53,665 nt of DNA, taken from the NCBI GenBank assembly GCA_947474995.1, contig CANJNJ010000013.1:1-53665 (forward strand). The letters run 5' to 3'. The notes beneath the pieces were generated by a model. It did no database searches and had not been told where the DNA came from. It saw nothing but the letters and a program-made list of their open reading frames with translations. The position numbers and the translations under genes are program-made. This document shows positions 1 through 8,408 of the stretch, in pieces. Positions within the stretch are counted from its first letter, which is position 1. The number at the start of each line of letters is the position of its first letter. The DNA comes from Opitutaceae bacterium. GTDB taxonomy: Bacteria > Verrucomicrobiota > Verrucomicrobiia > Opitutales > Opitutaceae.

Positions 1-90
1 CATGTTGTCCGCGGCCTGGTCCACCCGACCGAGCATGACCGGATCCAATTGGAGGCGCAGGGCTTCAACTTTCTGACGTTCGATGCTCAT
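1..90 (-). CDS. 5' end of an unidentified gene, truncated by the window edge
   Basis: An open frame starts with ATG at 90 and runs off the left edge, giving 30 residues beginning MSIERQKVEALRL and ending DQAADNM. It lies 25 bp downstream of kdsB on the same strand, so it is probably the next gene of that operon. In many bacteria kdsB neighbours Kdo-pathway genes such as the arabinose-5-phosphate isomerase gene. The amphipathic N-terminus would not contradict that, but it is too short to assign. Confidence 0.5.
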   Translation of the reverse strand, partial: MSIERQKVEALRLQLDPVMLGRVDQAADNM

Positions 91-115
91 ATAATTTTCT
101 TAAAAGACTCCGGGC

Positions 116-871
116 TTACGTGAGGCCGCGCTCCCGCAGCATCGCCTCGGCACGAACCAGATCCGCCGCGGTATCCACACTGAATCCACTGAACTCGTGG
201 TCAGCGCATCGGGTGATCACGCACCGGATCCGATGCCCGTGTTCCAGCACCCGCAATTGTTCGAGTGACTCGGCTTGCTCCAAGGGTGTGGGCGGCAGCG
301 CCGCCAGTTGGAGGAGAAAATCCCGTCGATATCCGTAGAGGCCCACGTGCTCGTAGACGGGACTGGGCGACGGGACCCGTGGGTAGGGAACCAGCGAACG
401 GGAAAAATACAGAGCGTTACCCGCACAATCCACGACGACCTTCACCACGGCGGGATCCGCGAAATCGGCGGGGCGATGGATCGGATGCATCAACGTCGCC
501 ATCTGGAGCGCCGGAAATTCCTGCAGCGGGCCGACCACTTCATCAATCATCAGCGGATCTAAGAATGGCTGGTCCCCCTGAATATTGATCACAATATCCG
601 CTTCGATCGCACGCACGGCTTCGGCCAAACGATCCGTTCCGCTCGGATGATCCGGCGACGTCATAATCACTTGCCCCCCCCAACTCTCGACGGCGCTGGC
701 GATGCGCGCATCGTCCGTGGCAACGTAAAGGCCCGCCAGCGACCGAGCCTTCCGGCCGGCCTCGTAGACGCGCTGAATCATCGGTTTGCCCAGAATAGGC
801 TTCAGGGCCTTACCCGGCAAACGGGTCGACGCATAGCGTGAAGGAATAATCCCAACGATTCGAAGTTTCAT
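116..871 (-). CDS. kdsB: 3-deoxy-manno-octulosonate cytidylyltransferase (CMP-Kdo synthetase)
   Basis: This 251-residue protein activates Kdo with CTP to give CMP-Kdo for lipid A/LPS core assembly in the cytoplasm. The N-terminus has the nucleotide-binding signature IIPSRYASTRLPGKAL (residues 8-23) followed by the GKPMIQRVYE segment. NIQGDQPF near residue 96 holds the conserved Asp and Gln of the family, and the length is normal. It has no signal peptide. It lies 27 bp downstream of a sialidase-like gene and 25 bp upstream of a truncated gene on the same strand, so it is probably the third gene of a four-gene transcript. Its presence shows that the host makes Kdo-containing lipopolysaccharide. 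The pairing with a sialidase-like protein is unusual. Confidence 0.95.
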   Translation of the reverse strand: MKLRIVGIIPSRYASTRLPGKALKPILGKPMIQRVYEAGRKARSLAGLYVATDDARIASAVESWGGQVIMTSPDHPSGTDRLAEAVRAIEADIVINIQGDQPFLDPLMIDEVVGPLQEFPALQMATLMHPIHRPADFADPAVVKVVVDCAGNALYFSRSLVPYPRVPSPSPVYEHVGLYGYRRDFLLQLAALPPTPLEQAESLEQLRVLEHGHRIRCVITRCADHEFSGFSVDTAADLVRAEAMLRERGLT

Positions 872-898
872 GGTGATATTGAATCCACTGGCGCGGCT

Positions 899-2026
899 TC
901 AGCGGCCCCGGGATCCCACGGCCCCGGGATCCCAAATTGTTGCCGCAATGATTCGTTCCGTCGCCGCCTTTTCCGGAAAATAGTACGCCGTGACAATCTT
1001 GCCATCCGTCCGCTGGGCGGTGCGAACGTAGCCGATGTCCCAAGCGGCCCCGTCGCTGCGCAACACGATGTCATCGCTCCATGTCCGGCCTTCGTCGGCA
1101 CTGAGCCGGGCCCGAATGCTGAAAGGCGGCGAGCGAAAGCCGTAGGTGAGACAAAGGCGTCCGTCCTTCAACCGGATCAAACTGGGCGGATTGCCGCCCT
1201 TCCCGCCAGTGAAGGGCACCGGCCGGCCGAGAAGTTTCCACTGTGCGCCGTTGTCGCCGGTCTCATAGAGGTCGATCCAGTCGTGCTGCGCGTCCCCGCG
1301 CACCCGCACGGCCGTGACCATCCGCTGCGGCGACAACCGCACCGTCGAGGGCATGATGGCAAATCCCTCCGGTTCCTCGCCAATCCACGACACAAATTTC
1401 CACGACAGGCCGCCGTCGGTGGTCCGCACGCATAACGGGCGCCCCTCCCGCCCGTTCTTCTTCGCCGCGGTCACAAACACGAACGCATCGTGCTCGCCGT
1501 TGATGACATAGTCCGTGCGCGCGGCGACCGCGGGCTGCTCGAAGACGGGAAACTCGAAGGCTCCCTGCCACGTGTGGCCGCGGTCAGTCGAGAACCAGAA
1601 ACGGGACGGCCCCTTGTTCGCGTCGTTGAACCGGACGGTCAGCACAAAACCGGGCTGCAGGAAGTTCATCGGCTCGCGCAATGGCACCGCGACCGGCCCG
1701 CCCTGTTCCTGCGGCAGGAGCGAGGGCGGCGCCTCGATCGACCAGGTCTTGCCGCCGTCCAGCGACCGCGCCAATCGCGGCTCTTCCGGCTTGGTCGAGT
1801 CATAGGGATGCACCTCGGGCGATTTCAACTGAAAGTACGCGGCGCTGAAGCCGAACACGATTTCGTCGCCCCACGACCAAATGCCGTGGTTGGCGGGCCA
1901 GCCGCCGAATCGCCCGGCCTCGCGGTAAACAACGACATGCTCAGGCGCGGCGGTCTGGCCGGCGGCCCCGAGTCCCGAGACAAGCACGCACATGAACCAG
2001 CCGGCGGCAAAGGAGTGTTTCATCAT
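899..2026 (-). CDS. Exported sialidase-like protein (BNR/Asp-box beta-propeller)
   Basis: This 375-residue protein has a Sec signal peptide (about 23 residues ending GLGAAGQ). The mature part carries at least four Asp-box-like motifs (SLDGGKTWS, STDRGHTWQ, RTTDGGLSW, LSADEGRTW) and one weaker copy (TGDNGAQW), typical of six-bladed sialidase propellers. The canonical FRIP motif of GH33 sialidases is not obvious, so the substrate (sialic acid, Kdo or another sugar) is not established. The last codons contain a 15-bp tandem duplication of a CCCCGGGATCCC-type unit (902-930) that has altered the C-terminus. It starts 10 bp after the SSS symporter gene and ends 27 bp before kdsB, so it looks co-transcribed with both. 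Confidence 0.75.
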   Translation of the reverse strand: MMKHSFAAGWFMCVLVSGLGAAGQTAAPEHVVVYREAGRFGGWPANHGIWSWGDEIVFGFSAAYFQLKSPEVHPYDSTKPEEPRLARSLDGGKTWSIEAPPSLLPQEQGGPVAVPLREPMNFLQPGFVLTVRFNDANKGPSRFWFSTDRGHTWQGAFEFPVFEQPAVAARTDYVINGEHDAFVFVTAAKKNGREGRPLCVRTTDGGLSWKFVSWIGEEPEGFAIMPSTVRLSPQRMVTAVRVRGDAQHDWIDLYETGDNGAQWKLLGRPVPFTGGKGGNPPSLIRLKDGRLCLTYGFRSPPFSIRARLSADEGRTWSDDIVLRSDGAAWDIGYVRTAQRTDGKIVTAYYFPEKAATERIIAATIWDPGAVGSRGR

Positions 2027-2036
2027 AGCTTATGGC

Positions 2037-3623
2037 TTAATCCAACTTCGTCGCATCTCTCGTCCACACCGTGAGATTAGCCAGCGAACGCGACCTCGCA
2101 GGCAAGAGGGTGGCGCAGCCGAACCCCACTCCAAAGGAGAGGAGATTGCCGACAATCCCGGTGAAGTAAAAATCAAAATGGCTCGCGAGCGCGCTGGTCC
2201 ATGCGGCCGGGAGCCAGCCCAGACTAGCAAAGGAAATCAAGGTCGAGAAACCCACGGCGCAGGCGATGCCGATGCCCACCGCACGACCATCGACGCGCGT
2301 CGTGAAAAAACCCAGCAAGAACAAGCCCAGCAGCCCGCCCGCGAGAATCGACTGAAACTCCGTCCAAAGGTCCTGCAGCGTCTTGGATTCGGCGCGAAAG
2401 AGCAGCCACGCCCCGCCGATCATGATCCCCGAACTGAGGAGGGTGACCACCTTCGCCGCCCTGACGTAGTGGCCTTCATCGCGCCCGGTCGCCAAGTGCC
2501 GCCGATAGATGTCCGTGATCCCCACGGCGGAAATCGAGTTCATCGCGGAGGACATGCTGGACATCGCGGCCGCTAACACCGCCGCAATAACCAGTCCGGT
2601 CAGACCTGGCGGCAGTTGGGTCGCGACAAAGAACGGCACAATCTCCTCCGCTTTGCGCACCCCCGAGAGCATCTCGGCGACGCGCGGATCGGGGAAAACC
2701 CGGTAAAAGACATAGAGTCCAGTGCCCAGGAGCATGAAGTAACCCCAGGTCATAAGGCAGGACCAGCAGCAGATCCACATCCCCTGCCGCGCGGCGGACT
2801 CAGATTTCGCGGCGCAATACCGCTGCACCACTTCCTGATTCGTCACATAATCCGTCAGCCACTGGATCACGCCCACGACCAGGAGCATGACGAAGGTCTT
2901 GTGGGTCAGGGAAACGCCCCACGGGATCGCGTGAATCCAACCGTCCGCGCCAGCCTCGCCAAAAAGAAATTTGCCGTCCGCCGTCGCGACCGAAAGCAGC
3001 TGGCCGAAACCACCGGGCAGTTTCCAAAGAATGGTCCCCAGGAGCAGCAGACCGCCCGCCGTGAGGAGGACCGACTGGACGACATCCGTCCAAATCACCG
3101 CCTCCATCCCGCCAACGACCGTGTAATAGGCCGTGATCGCGCCACCCAGGAGCATGCACGTGAAGACGTCCCAGCCCGTCAGGCTGTGCATGAGCAGCGC
3201 CACCAGATAAAGGATGAGGCTGATGCGGATGCACTGGGCAATAATGAACACGCTCGCCCCGTAAACGCGCGTGCGCGGCCCAAAGCGCGCCTCGAGATAT
3301 TCATACAGCGAAGTGACGTTGCCGCGGCGAAAGAACGAGAGCAGATACCGGGAGGCGATCCAGACGCTCACGGGCAGCGTCAGACAGATGAGAAAACGCA
3401 GCCACGCGGTCTTGAAGGAGTCCGCCGGATAGGCCACAAAGGTAATCGAGCTGATCTGCGCGCCAAACAGCGAAAGACCGGCGACCCAGCCGGAATAGGC
3501 ACGCGTGCCCACGAAGTAACGGTCCGTGGTCTTCGCCCGCCGCGAGAACCAGAAACCGATCCCCGCCATCGCGACGAAGTAGAGGGTAATGACCAAGCCG
3601 TCGACGAAACGCAGTTGGTTCAT
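2037..3623 (-). CDS. Sodium:solute symporter (SSS/SLC5 family)
   Basis: This inner-membrane transporter has about 13-14 hydrophobic helices. It opens with VDGLVITLYFVAMAGIGFWF and then a TTDRYFVGTR loop, the usual SSS N-terminus. GAQISSITFVAYPA in TM2 and AAAMSSMSSAMNSISAVG in TM8 match the regions that form the Na+ and substrate sites. I chose the ATG at 3623 because it puts the first helix close to the N-terminus; an in-frame GTG at 3653 would add ten residues. It is the first gene of an operon with a sialidase-like protein and kdsB. This suggests import of a sugar acid released outside, such as sialic acid or a related ulosonate. That substrate is inferred from context only. Confidence 0.9.
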   Translation of the reverse strand: MNQLRFVDGLVITLYFVAMAGIGFWFSRRAKTTDRYFVGTRAYSGWVAGLSLFGAQISSITFVAYPADSFKTAWLRFLICLTLPVSVWIASRYLLSFFRRGNVTSLYEYLEARFGPRTRVYGASVFIIAQCIRISLILYLVALLMHSLTGWDVFTCMLLGGAITAYYTVVGGMEAVIWTDVVQSVLLTAGGLLLLGTILWKLPGGFGQLLSVATADGKFLFGEAGADGWIHAIPWGVSLTHKTFVMLLVVGVIQWLTDYVTNQEVVQRYCAAKSESAARQGMWICCWSCLMTWGYFMLLGTGLYVFYRVFPDPRVAEMLSGVRKAEEIVPFFVATQLPPGLTGLVIAAVLAAAMSSMSSAMNSISAVGITDIYRRHLATGRDEGHYVRAAKVVTLLSSGIMIGGAWLLFRAESKTLQDLWTEFQSILAGGLLGLFLLGFFTTRVDGRAVGIGIACAVGFSTLISFASLGWLPAAWTSALASHFDFYFTGIVGNLLSFGVGFGCATLLPARSRSLANLTVWTRDATKLD

Positions 3624-3672
3624 CGGGTCGGGAACGGGGTTAGAGCCGGACACATATTGATAAACATCAAAA

Positions 3673-3690
3673 AGCTAAAACATTTTAGCT
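3673..3690. promoter_or_regulatory. Perfect palindrome between divergent genes, candidate operator
   Basis: AGCTAAAA-CA-TTTTAGCT is a perfect 8-bp inverted repeat with a 2-bp centre, loosely extended by TTGATA on the left and TATCAA on the right. It sits in an unusually AT-rich stretch (3655-3710) between the SSS symporter (minus) and the second sialidase-like gene (plus). Position and symmetry fit a repressor or activator site serving both directions. No regulator gene lies nearby and no promoter boxes are certain. Confidence 0.45.
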
Positions 3691-3769
3691 ATCAAGGAAA
3701 ATAAAATTGCTACGTCGACGATTTCAACTACGCGTCCTCCGTTCAGCACATCCTCGTCGGTTTTTCCCC

Positions 3770-4927
3770 ATGCTCGCTTCCCCGTCTAAAACACCGCTCC
3801 CTCATCGGCTCAGCCGTGAATGCTCCACCCTGAATCCCGCCGCGATACGCACCGGGAGCAACCCGGCCCGCAGACTGATCGCTTTCGGGTGGCTGCTGGC
3901 GGTCGGCCTGACCGCGGCGGAGCCCACCCTCCCGCCCGGGATCATCTCGGCCGGCATCATCAACGGTGACGCCTCCTACCCCTCCAGCCATGCGTCGACC
4001 ATCGTCGCCACCGCGGACGGCAACCTCGCCGCCGCCTGGTTCGGCGGCACAGCCGAGCGCAATCCGGATGTCGGCATCTGGCTTTCGCGGCGCGAAGGCG
4101 GCCGCTGGCTCCCCGCCACCGAAGTGGCCACCGGCGTCCAGTCGCCCACCCTCCGCTTGCCGACGTGGAATCCCGTCTTGTTTCAGCCGCGCCAGGGTCC
4201 GCTGATGCTGTTCTACAAAGTGGGAGCAACCGAGGACGTGTGGTGGGGCGAGTTTATCACGTCGACCGACAGCGGGCGTACTTGGAGCAAACCGCAGCGC
4301 CTGCCAAAAGGAATTCTCGGGCCGATCAAGAACAAGCCGGTGCAGTTGGCGGATGGCACCATCCTCTCCCCAACGAGCGTCGAAACCCCCGACGAACCAA
4401 GCAAGTGGATGGTCTACTTCGAACGCTCCACCGATTTGGGCAAGACGTGGACCTCCACCGCCCAACTCAATGACGGCGTGACGATCACTGCGATTCAGCC
4501 GAGCATTCTCTTTCACGGCGGCGAAAAATTGCAGGCGCTGGGCCGCACGCGTCAGGGCAAGATTTTTGACCTCTGGTCGCAGGACAATGGCAAGACCTGG
4601 GGCCCGATGACCCTGACCTCCTTGCCCAATCCAGACGCGGGCACCGACGCCGTCACCCTCGCTGACGGCCGGCATCTGCTCGTCTACAACCACAGCACGA
4701 AGGCGCCCGGCAGCCGCGGCGGTGGTCCGCGTTATCCGCTGAATGTGGCCATCTCAAAGGATGGAATCGAATGGCGTCAGGTCCTCACCCTCGAAGACAA
4801 GCCGATCAAGCACGGTTACGCGTATCCGGCGGTCATCCAGGCGCCGGACGGCCTCGTCCACATCACCTACACGTGGAACCGGGAAAGAATTAAGCACGTG
4901 GTCCTCGATTTGAAAAAACTGCCGTAA
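3770..4927 (+). CDS. Exported sialidase-like protein (BNR_2 family)
   Basis: The opening of the mature domain, PSSHASTIVATADGNLAAAW followed by FGGTAERNPDVGIWLSRR, is characteristic of the BNR_2 propeller family, common in Planctomycetes and Verrucomicrobia and often called sialidase-like. Asp-box motifs STDSGRTWS, STDLGKTWT and SQDNGKTWG follow. Near the end is GYAYPAVIQAPDGLVHITYTW, another family hallmark. I chose the ATG at 3770; the frame is open from 3707. The hydrophobic signal (RRLIAFGWLLAVGLTAAE) lies about 25-45 residues in, so the true start could be later. It is divergent from the SSS/sialidase/kdsB operon and probably works with it outside the inner membrane. The substrate is unknown. 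Confidence 0.8.
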   Translation: MLASPSKTPLPHRLSRECSTLNPAAIRTGSNPARRLIAFGWLLAVGLTAAEPTLPPGIISAGIINGDASYPSSHASTIVATADGNLAAAWFGGTAERNPDVGIWLSRREGGRWLPATEVATGVQSPTLRLPTWNPVLFQPRQGPLMLFYKVGATEDVWWGEFITSTDSGRTWSKPQRLPKGILGPIKNKPVQLADGTILSPTSVETPDEPSKWMVYFERSTDLGKTWTSTAQLNDGVTITAIQPSILFHGGEKLQALGRTRQGKIFDLWSQDNGKTWGPMTLTSLPNPDAGTDAVTLADGRHLLVYNHSTKAPGSRGGGPRYPLNVAISKDGIEWRQVLTLEDKPIKHGYAYPAVIQAPDGLVHITYTWNRERIKHVVLDLKKLP

Positions 4928-4992
4928 GGCCGGAGGTTCCAAGCCGGGGCTCGTAACTTCGAGCGCCAACCGGACGGTTTGGTTTGGGAAAA

Positions 4993-5020
4993 TGCCGCCG
5001 GCCACGCGCAGCCGGCGGCA
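4993..5020 (+). terminator. Hairpin downstream of the BNR_2 gene
   Basis: TGCCGCCGGC / GCCGGCGGCA forms a perfect 10-bp stem with an 8-nt loop, 65 bp after the stop of the sialidase-like gene and before the convergent histidine kinase. There is no clear T-tract, so it may be a weak or bidirectional terminator, or a REP-like hairpin. Confidence 0.4.
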
Positions 5021-5067
5021 GCTCTTAACCCCAGGACTAACCCCGCCCGATCCTACACCAATCCAAA

Positions 5068-5136
5068 GGGGTCGAGTCGTTACATGTTACCATCTCCATC
5101 ATTTCTGGTACTTGTAACGTGTAACGACTCGACCCC
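5068..5136. repeat. Inverted repeat with 23-nt arms
   Basis: The arms 5068-5090 (GGGGTCGAGTCGTTACATG...) and 5114-5136 are complementary with one mismatch and enclose a 23-nt loop. A tandem copy of CCGTGAACCGGTC follows at about 5135-5160. It sits in the gap between the convergent sialidase-like and histidine kinase genes. It has the form of a small mobile fold-back element or bidirectional terminator. Confidence 0.6.
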
Positions 5137-5185
5137 GTGAACCGGTCCCGTGAACCGGTCTTTCCGGAACGGAGCGCTGGCTGGT

Positions 5186-7573
5186 TCAGGGGACCCAGAA
5201 TTCAAACGTCGAACCTTGGCCAAATCTCGAAAACACCTTGATTTCGCCGCCCATGGCGTGGACGAGTTTGCGGCTGATGGGAAGGCCGAGACCGGTGCCC
5301 GCTTGGGACAACACCCGGCTGTTCGGCAATTGCACAAACGGCTCGAAGATCGACTCCAGTTGCTCGGCGGGAATTCCGACGCCGGAATCCTGCACCGAAA
5401 AATAGAGCCGCGGCTCGGTGCCCGCCGTGGCCCACGTGGTGATTTTCACACCGCCCGTCGGGGTGAATTTCACCGCGTTGCCCACCAGGTTGACGAGCAC
5501 ATGTTGCAGGTGCGTCGCATCGCCGTTCCACTCGAACTCGGGCGCGACGCGGGTTTCGAGGTTGAGGGAGAGTCCCGCCTGCGTCGCGGTGGCGGCCAGA
5601 ATCGTAATGGCGTCGGCGGCAACCGCCGCAGGGCGGAAAGGCTGGCGCGCGATCTTTACGCTGCCGGCCTCCAGCTTGGAGTAGTCGAGGACATCGGAGA
5701 TCACGGACATCAGGACCTGGCTTGATTTTTCGAGGATGCGCAACGTGCGCTGCTCCATTTCGGTCTTGGCCGTGGGGCTCATTTTCAAGAGCCCGGTGCC
5801 CGTGATGATCGAAGTAAGCGGTGTGCGCAGTTCGTGGCTCACGGTGGCGAGAAACACCGACTTGGCGCGATCGGCCGCCTGGGCCGACACCAAGGCGGCT
5901 TGAAGCTCCTGCGTCCGGATTTGCACCCGCGATTCCAGCTCCGCCAGCAGCAATTCGCGCTGGGTGCGCTCTGACTGCAGCCGGTCCGCCATCGCCGAAA
6001 GATGATGGATGAGCTCGTTGAACTCTTGCGGGAGCTGGAGTCCGCGGGTTTGGTCCAAGCGGCGGGAGTTGACGATCGGATCGCGGGCAAACGCCAGCAG
6101 CCCACTCCAGGCACGAAGAAAATCGCGGATGGACCACGCGGTGAAGCCGATGGCGACCAGGGCCGCCAGCAGCGCGACGGCGATCAAGGCGAGATAGCCC
6201 GTGGTGATGGGCGAAAGGATGTCACCCCACTTCCGCTGCACGGTAATGGTCCAGCCGGCGCGCGGCACGGTGACGCTCACGGAAAGGAAGCTGACTCTTG
6301 CGCCCCCGATCTCGGCCGTATAGCGGGTTGGGCTTCCGGCGTTGGGGGCGCTGATCAGATCGCCGACGGCAGTGCCGGCCAAGGGCGTGAGGGGCGCATA
6401 GTCGAGATCGGTTCCGCTGATCACCTTGAGCTTGCGGTCGGTCAATAGCACCCGCCAGGCGTTGCCGGACGCTTTCACCCGCACCAGGGGATCGAGCATG
6501 CTCGCCTGCCACGAACCTTCGATGATGCCGATGCGGTCGCCCGCGCGACTGATGACCGGAGCGCTGACGGCAAAGAGGATGTCTTGGCCGAAGCCGCGGC
6601 CGCGGAAAACGTCGGAGATATAGGCCGATCCAGTACTGAGGGGGACGGAAAAATATTCGCGGTCGGCAATCGACCGGACACCGGCGTCCAATTGCGCCCC
6701 CCCAGTTTCGCCCCGGATGGAGGCGGCGATGACGGCGCCACTGGCGTCAGCCGCCAGCATGGTAATGAAGTGGGGGGCTTGGGTGTGAGCGACCTTTAGG
6801 TCTGCGGCCACGCGATCGTTCCGCTCCATTTTGGCAAGATACGACTGGCGGGCGGCGGTGGTGCTGACCGCGTCTTCGCCGGTTTCCAATTCATGCCCGA
6901 TTTTCAGCGCCAGATTCTCGGCCGTGGTGGCGAGATTGTTGCGCGCTTCCACCAGTGCGCTTCGTTCAAATTGCCGGGCCGCCAGCAAACCGGCGATCAA
7001 CACCGGAAAGGTTCCGAACGCCAGGTAGCGCTTGAGCAGGAAACCACGAAAACTGTCGTCGGATTCTTGACCGACCCGCGGCGCGAAAAATGGAATAAAA
7101 CTCGTGGCGACGATGGCGATCCAGACAGCGATCAAGCCGTTGGCCACTTGCACCACCAGCGCTTGTTCAAACGAAGGATGCGGAATGAGGTAGACGTATT
7201 TGTAGAGGACCCAGGATACGGGTGTGCCGACGAGGCCCCAAAACATTAAATCGGCCAGCAAGTAGGACCGTACCCGTCTCCAGAACCAGCCCACCCAGAG
7301 CCCCTCGAGCGCGACAATTGTCGATGAATACGGCTGACCCCATTTGAGGGTGAGGACCACCAGGCTGGTGAGCAGTACGGGAATCGCCCATCTGGGGCCG
7401 AGCCGGCGCAATGCGATCCAGTAGAACACAATCCCGAGCACCAGCGAATGGCCCGAAAATAGCACCGGCGCAAACCAGTCGGCCAGCCCGGCGCAGCCAG
7501 CCAGCATCAGGATCCACAGCACACGACCAGCGGGCGAATGAGGAGCGCTCGCGTTGCCAGAGGCGGGGCTCAT
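5186..7573 (-). CDS. Membrane sensor histidine kinase (MASE-like N-terminus, Cache-like sensor, HisKA-HATPase)
   Basis: This 795-residue hybrid-free kinase begins with about six hydrophobic helices (residues 15-170) resembling MASE1-type sensory membrane regions. A periplasmic Cache-like domain follows (about 195-440, FITMLAADASGAVIAAS, DREYFSVP, ISDVFRGRGFGQDILF). After another TM segment (about 455-480) come a HAMP-like linker, a coiled coil (SERTQRELLLAELESRVQIR) and the HisKA box SHELRTPL with phospho-acceptor His580. The ATPase domain has the N box NLVGNAVKFTP, G1 DSGVGIP and G2 GTGLGLPIS. It lies 36 bp downstream of a response regulator gene, forming a two-gene operon. No receiver domain is fused. 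The ligand is unknown; Cache domains usually bind small metabolites. Confidence 0.9.
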   Translation of the reverse strand: MSPASGNASAPHSPAGRVLWILMLAGCAGLADWFAPVLFSGHSLVLGIVFYWIALRRLGPRWAIPVLLTSLVVLTLKWGQPYSSTIVALEGLWVGWFWRRVRSYLLADLMFWGLVGTPVSWVLYKYVYLIPHPSFEQALVVQVANGLIAVWIAIVATSFIPFFAPRVGQESDDSFRGFLLKRYLAFGTFPVLIAGLLAARQFERSALVEARNNLATTAENLALKIGHELETGEDAVSTTAARQSYLAKMERNDRVAADLKVAHTQAPHFITMLAADASGAVIAASIRGETGGAQLDAGVRSIADREYFSVPLSTGSAYISDVFRGRGFGQDILFAVSAPVISRAGDRIGIIEGSWQASMLDPLVRVKASGNAWRVLLTDRKLKVISGTDLDYAPLTPLAGTAVGDLISAPNAGSPTRYTAEIGGARVSFLSVSVTVPRAGWTITVQRKWGDILSPITTGYLALIAVALLAALVAIGFTAWSIRDFLRAWSGLLAFARDPIVNSRRLDQTRGLQLPQEFNELIHHLSAMADRLQSERTQRELLLAELESRVQIRTQELQAALVSAQAADRAKSVFLATVSHELRTPLTSIITGTGLLKMSPTAKTEMEQRTLRILEKSSQVLMSVISDVLDYSKLEAGSVKIARQPFRPAAVAADAITILAATATQAGLSLNLETRVAPEFEWNGDATHLQHVLVNLVGNAVKFTPTGGVKITTWATAGTEPRLYFSVQDSGVGIPAEQLESIFEPFVQLPNSRVLSQAGTGLGLPISRKLVHAMGGEIKVFSRFGQGSTFEFWVP

Positions 7574-7609
7574 GAAATGGGCGGAGCGAGGGAAACGGTC
7601 GCCAGCGGG

Positions 7610-8017
7610 TTAAAAATCCGCACGGCCGGAGGCGGAATTAAGGTAACGCGTGACCGTGGCGATGAGTTTGCCGGGGTCGAAAGGTTTGGTGAGATATCCG
7701 TCGGCCCCCGCCTTGAGCCCAGCCTCCACGCGTTCGTCTTGCGCGTGGGCTGACATGATGACGACCTTGGTGTTTTGGTGCCGGGGCGAGGAACGGATCC
7801 AGCCGAGCAGCCAGTTGCCGTCCCCATCGGGTATCGAAAGATCGGTGATGACCAAGTCCACGTCGTTCGCCTCGAGAAAGCGGCTCGCTTCGTGCCCGCT
7901 GGCGGCCGTGAGCACCGTGGCACCGGTAAAACTGAGGAGATCCGTGGTCGTCTCGCGCACATTCAAATCGTCTTCCACGAATAGAATGATGAGATTTTTT
8001 TGGCCGTTGGCAGTCAT
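7610..8017 (-). CDS. Single-domain response regulator (CheY-like receiver)
   Basis: This receiver domain of about 135 residues has the acidic pocket FVEDD, phospho-acceptor Asp in LVITDLSIPDGDG (about D59), the switch Ser in VVIMSAH and the conserved Lys in LTKPFD. It has no output domain, so it likely acts by protein contact or as part of a phosphorelay with the histidine kinase encoded 36 bp downstream. I preferred the ATG at 8017 because it places the first beta strand near the N-terminus; the frame stays open to 8059. Confidence 0.9.
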   Translation of the reverse strand: MTANGQKNLIILFVEDDLNVRETTTDLLSFTGATVLTAASGHEASRFLEANDVDLVITDLSIPDGDGNWLLGWIRSSPRHQNTKVVIMSAHAQDERVEAGLKAGADGYLTKPFDPGKLIATVTRYLNSASGRADF

Positions 8018-8371
8018 GCGTATTACATCGGCATCATGAGCCGCGAGCCGCTCCCCCATGAAAATTTTCGGCTAATAGCCGGGGGGAACGTTCTCGCCTG
8101 ATTAGACAGGATTGTTCGGGAGGTAGTCAACTGGCGACGCGAACCAGTATGGCAGAAGTATCACACGGCCTACCCTACTTCGGGCAGCGACGCCGCGGGC
8201 ATCTCGCGCGAAGCGAAGCCCAAACGCCTCGGGCCCGCACCAGCTTGTCCTTTCCGGTGACTCCGCTGAACCGCAATCGGGCGATAAGTCGGCCCGGGCT
8301 TTGAACGGCGAACGCCCGACCCCGGCCCGTTTGACCGCGGAGATTTCTGTCCGGAGAAAAGACGAACGAGC
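8018..8371. other. Non-coding gap with no recognised element
   Basis: This stretch lies between the response regulator start and the hairpin after the aldolase gene. The open frames here read against or across the aldolase and have no recognisable product. I see no repeat family that occurs elsewhere in the window. It must contain the promoter of the two-component operon, but no convincing box pair stands out. Confidence 0.4.
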
Positions 8372-8399
8372 GCGCCGGAAGGCTGACGCCTTCCGGCGC
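8372..8399 (-). terminator. Perfect hairpin after the aldolase gene
   Basis: GCGCCGGAAGGC / GCCTTCCGGCGC forms a 12-bp perfect stem with a TGAC loop, 10 bp beyond the stop of the minus-strand aldolase gene. A short T-run (CTTTTC) follows on the minus strand after about ten bases, which fits an intrinsic terminator of moderate quality. Confidence 0.55.
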
Positions 8400-8408
8400 T
8401 CGACCGAA

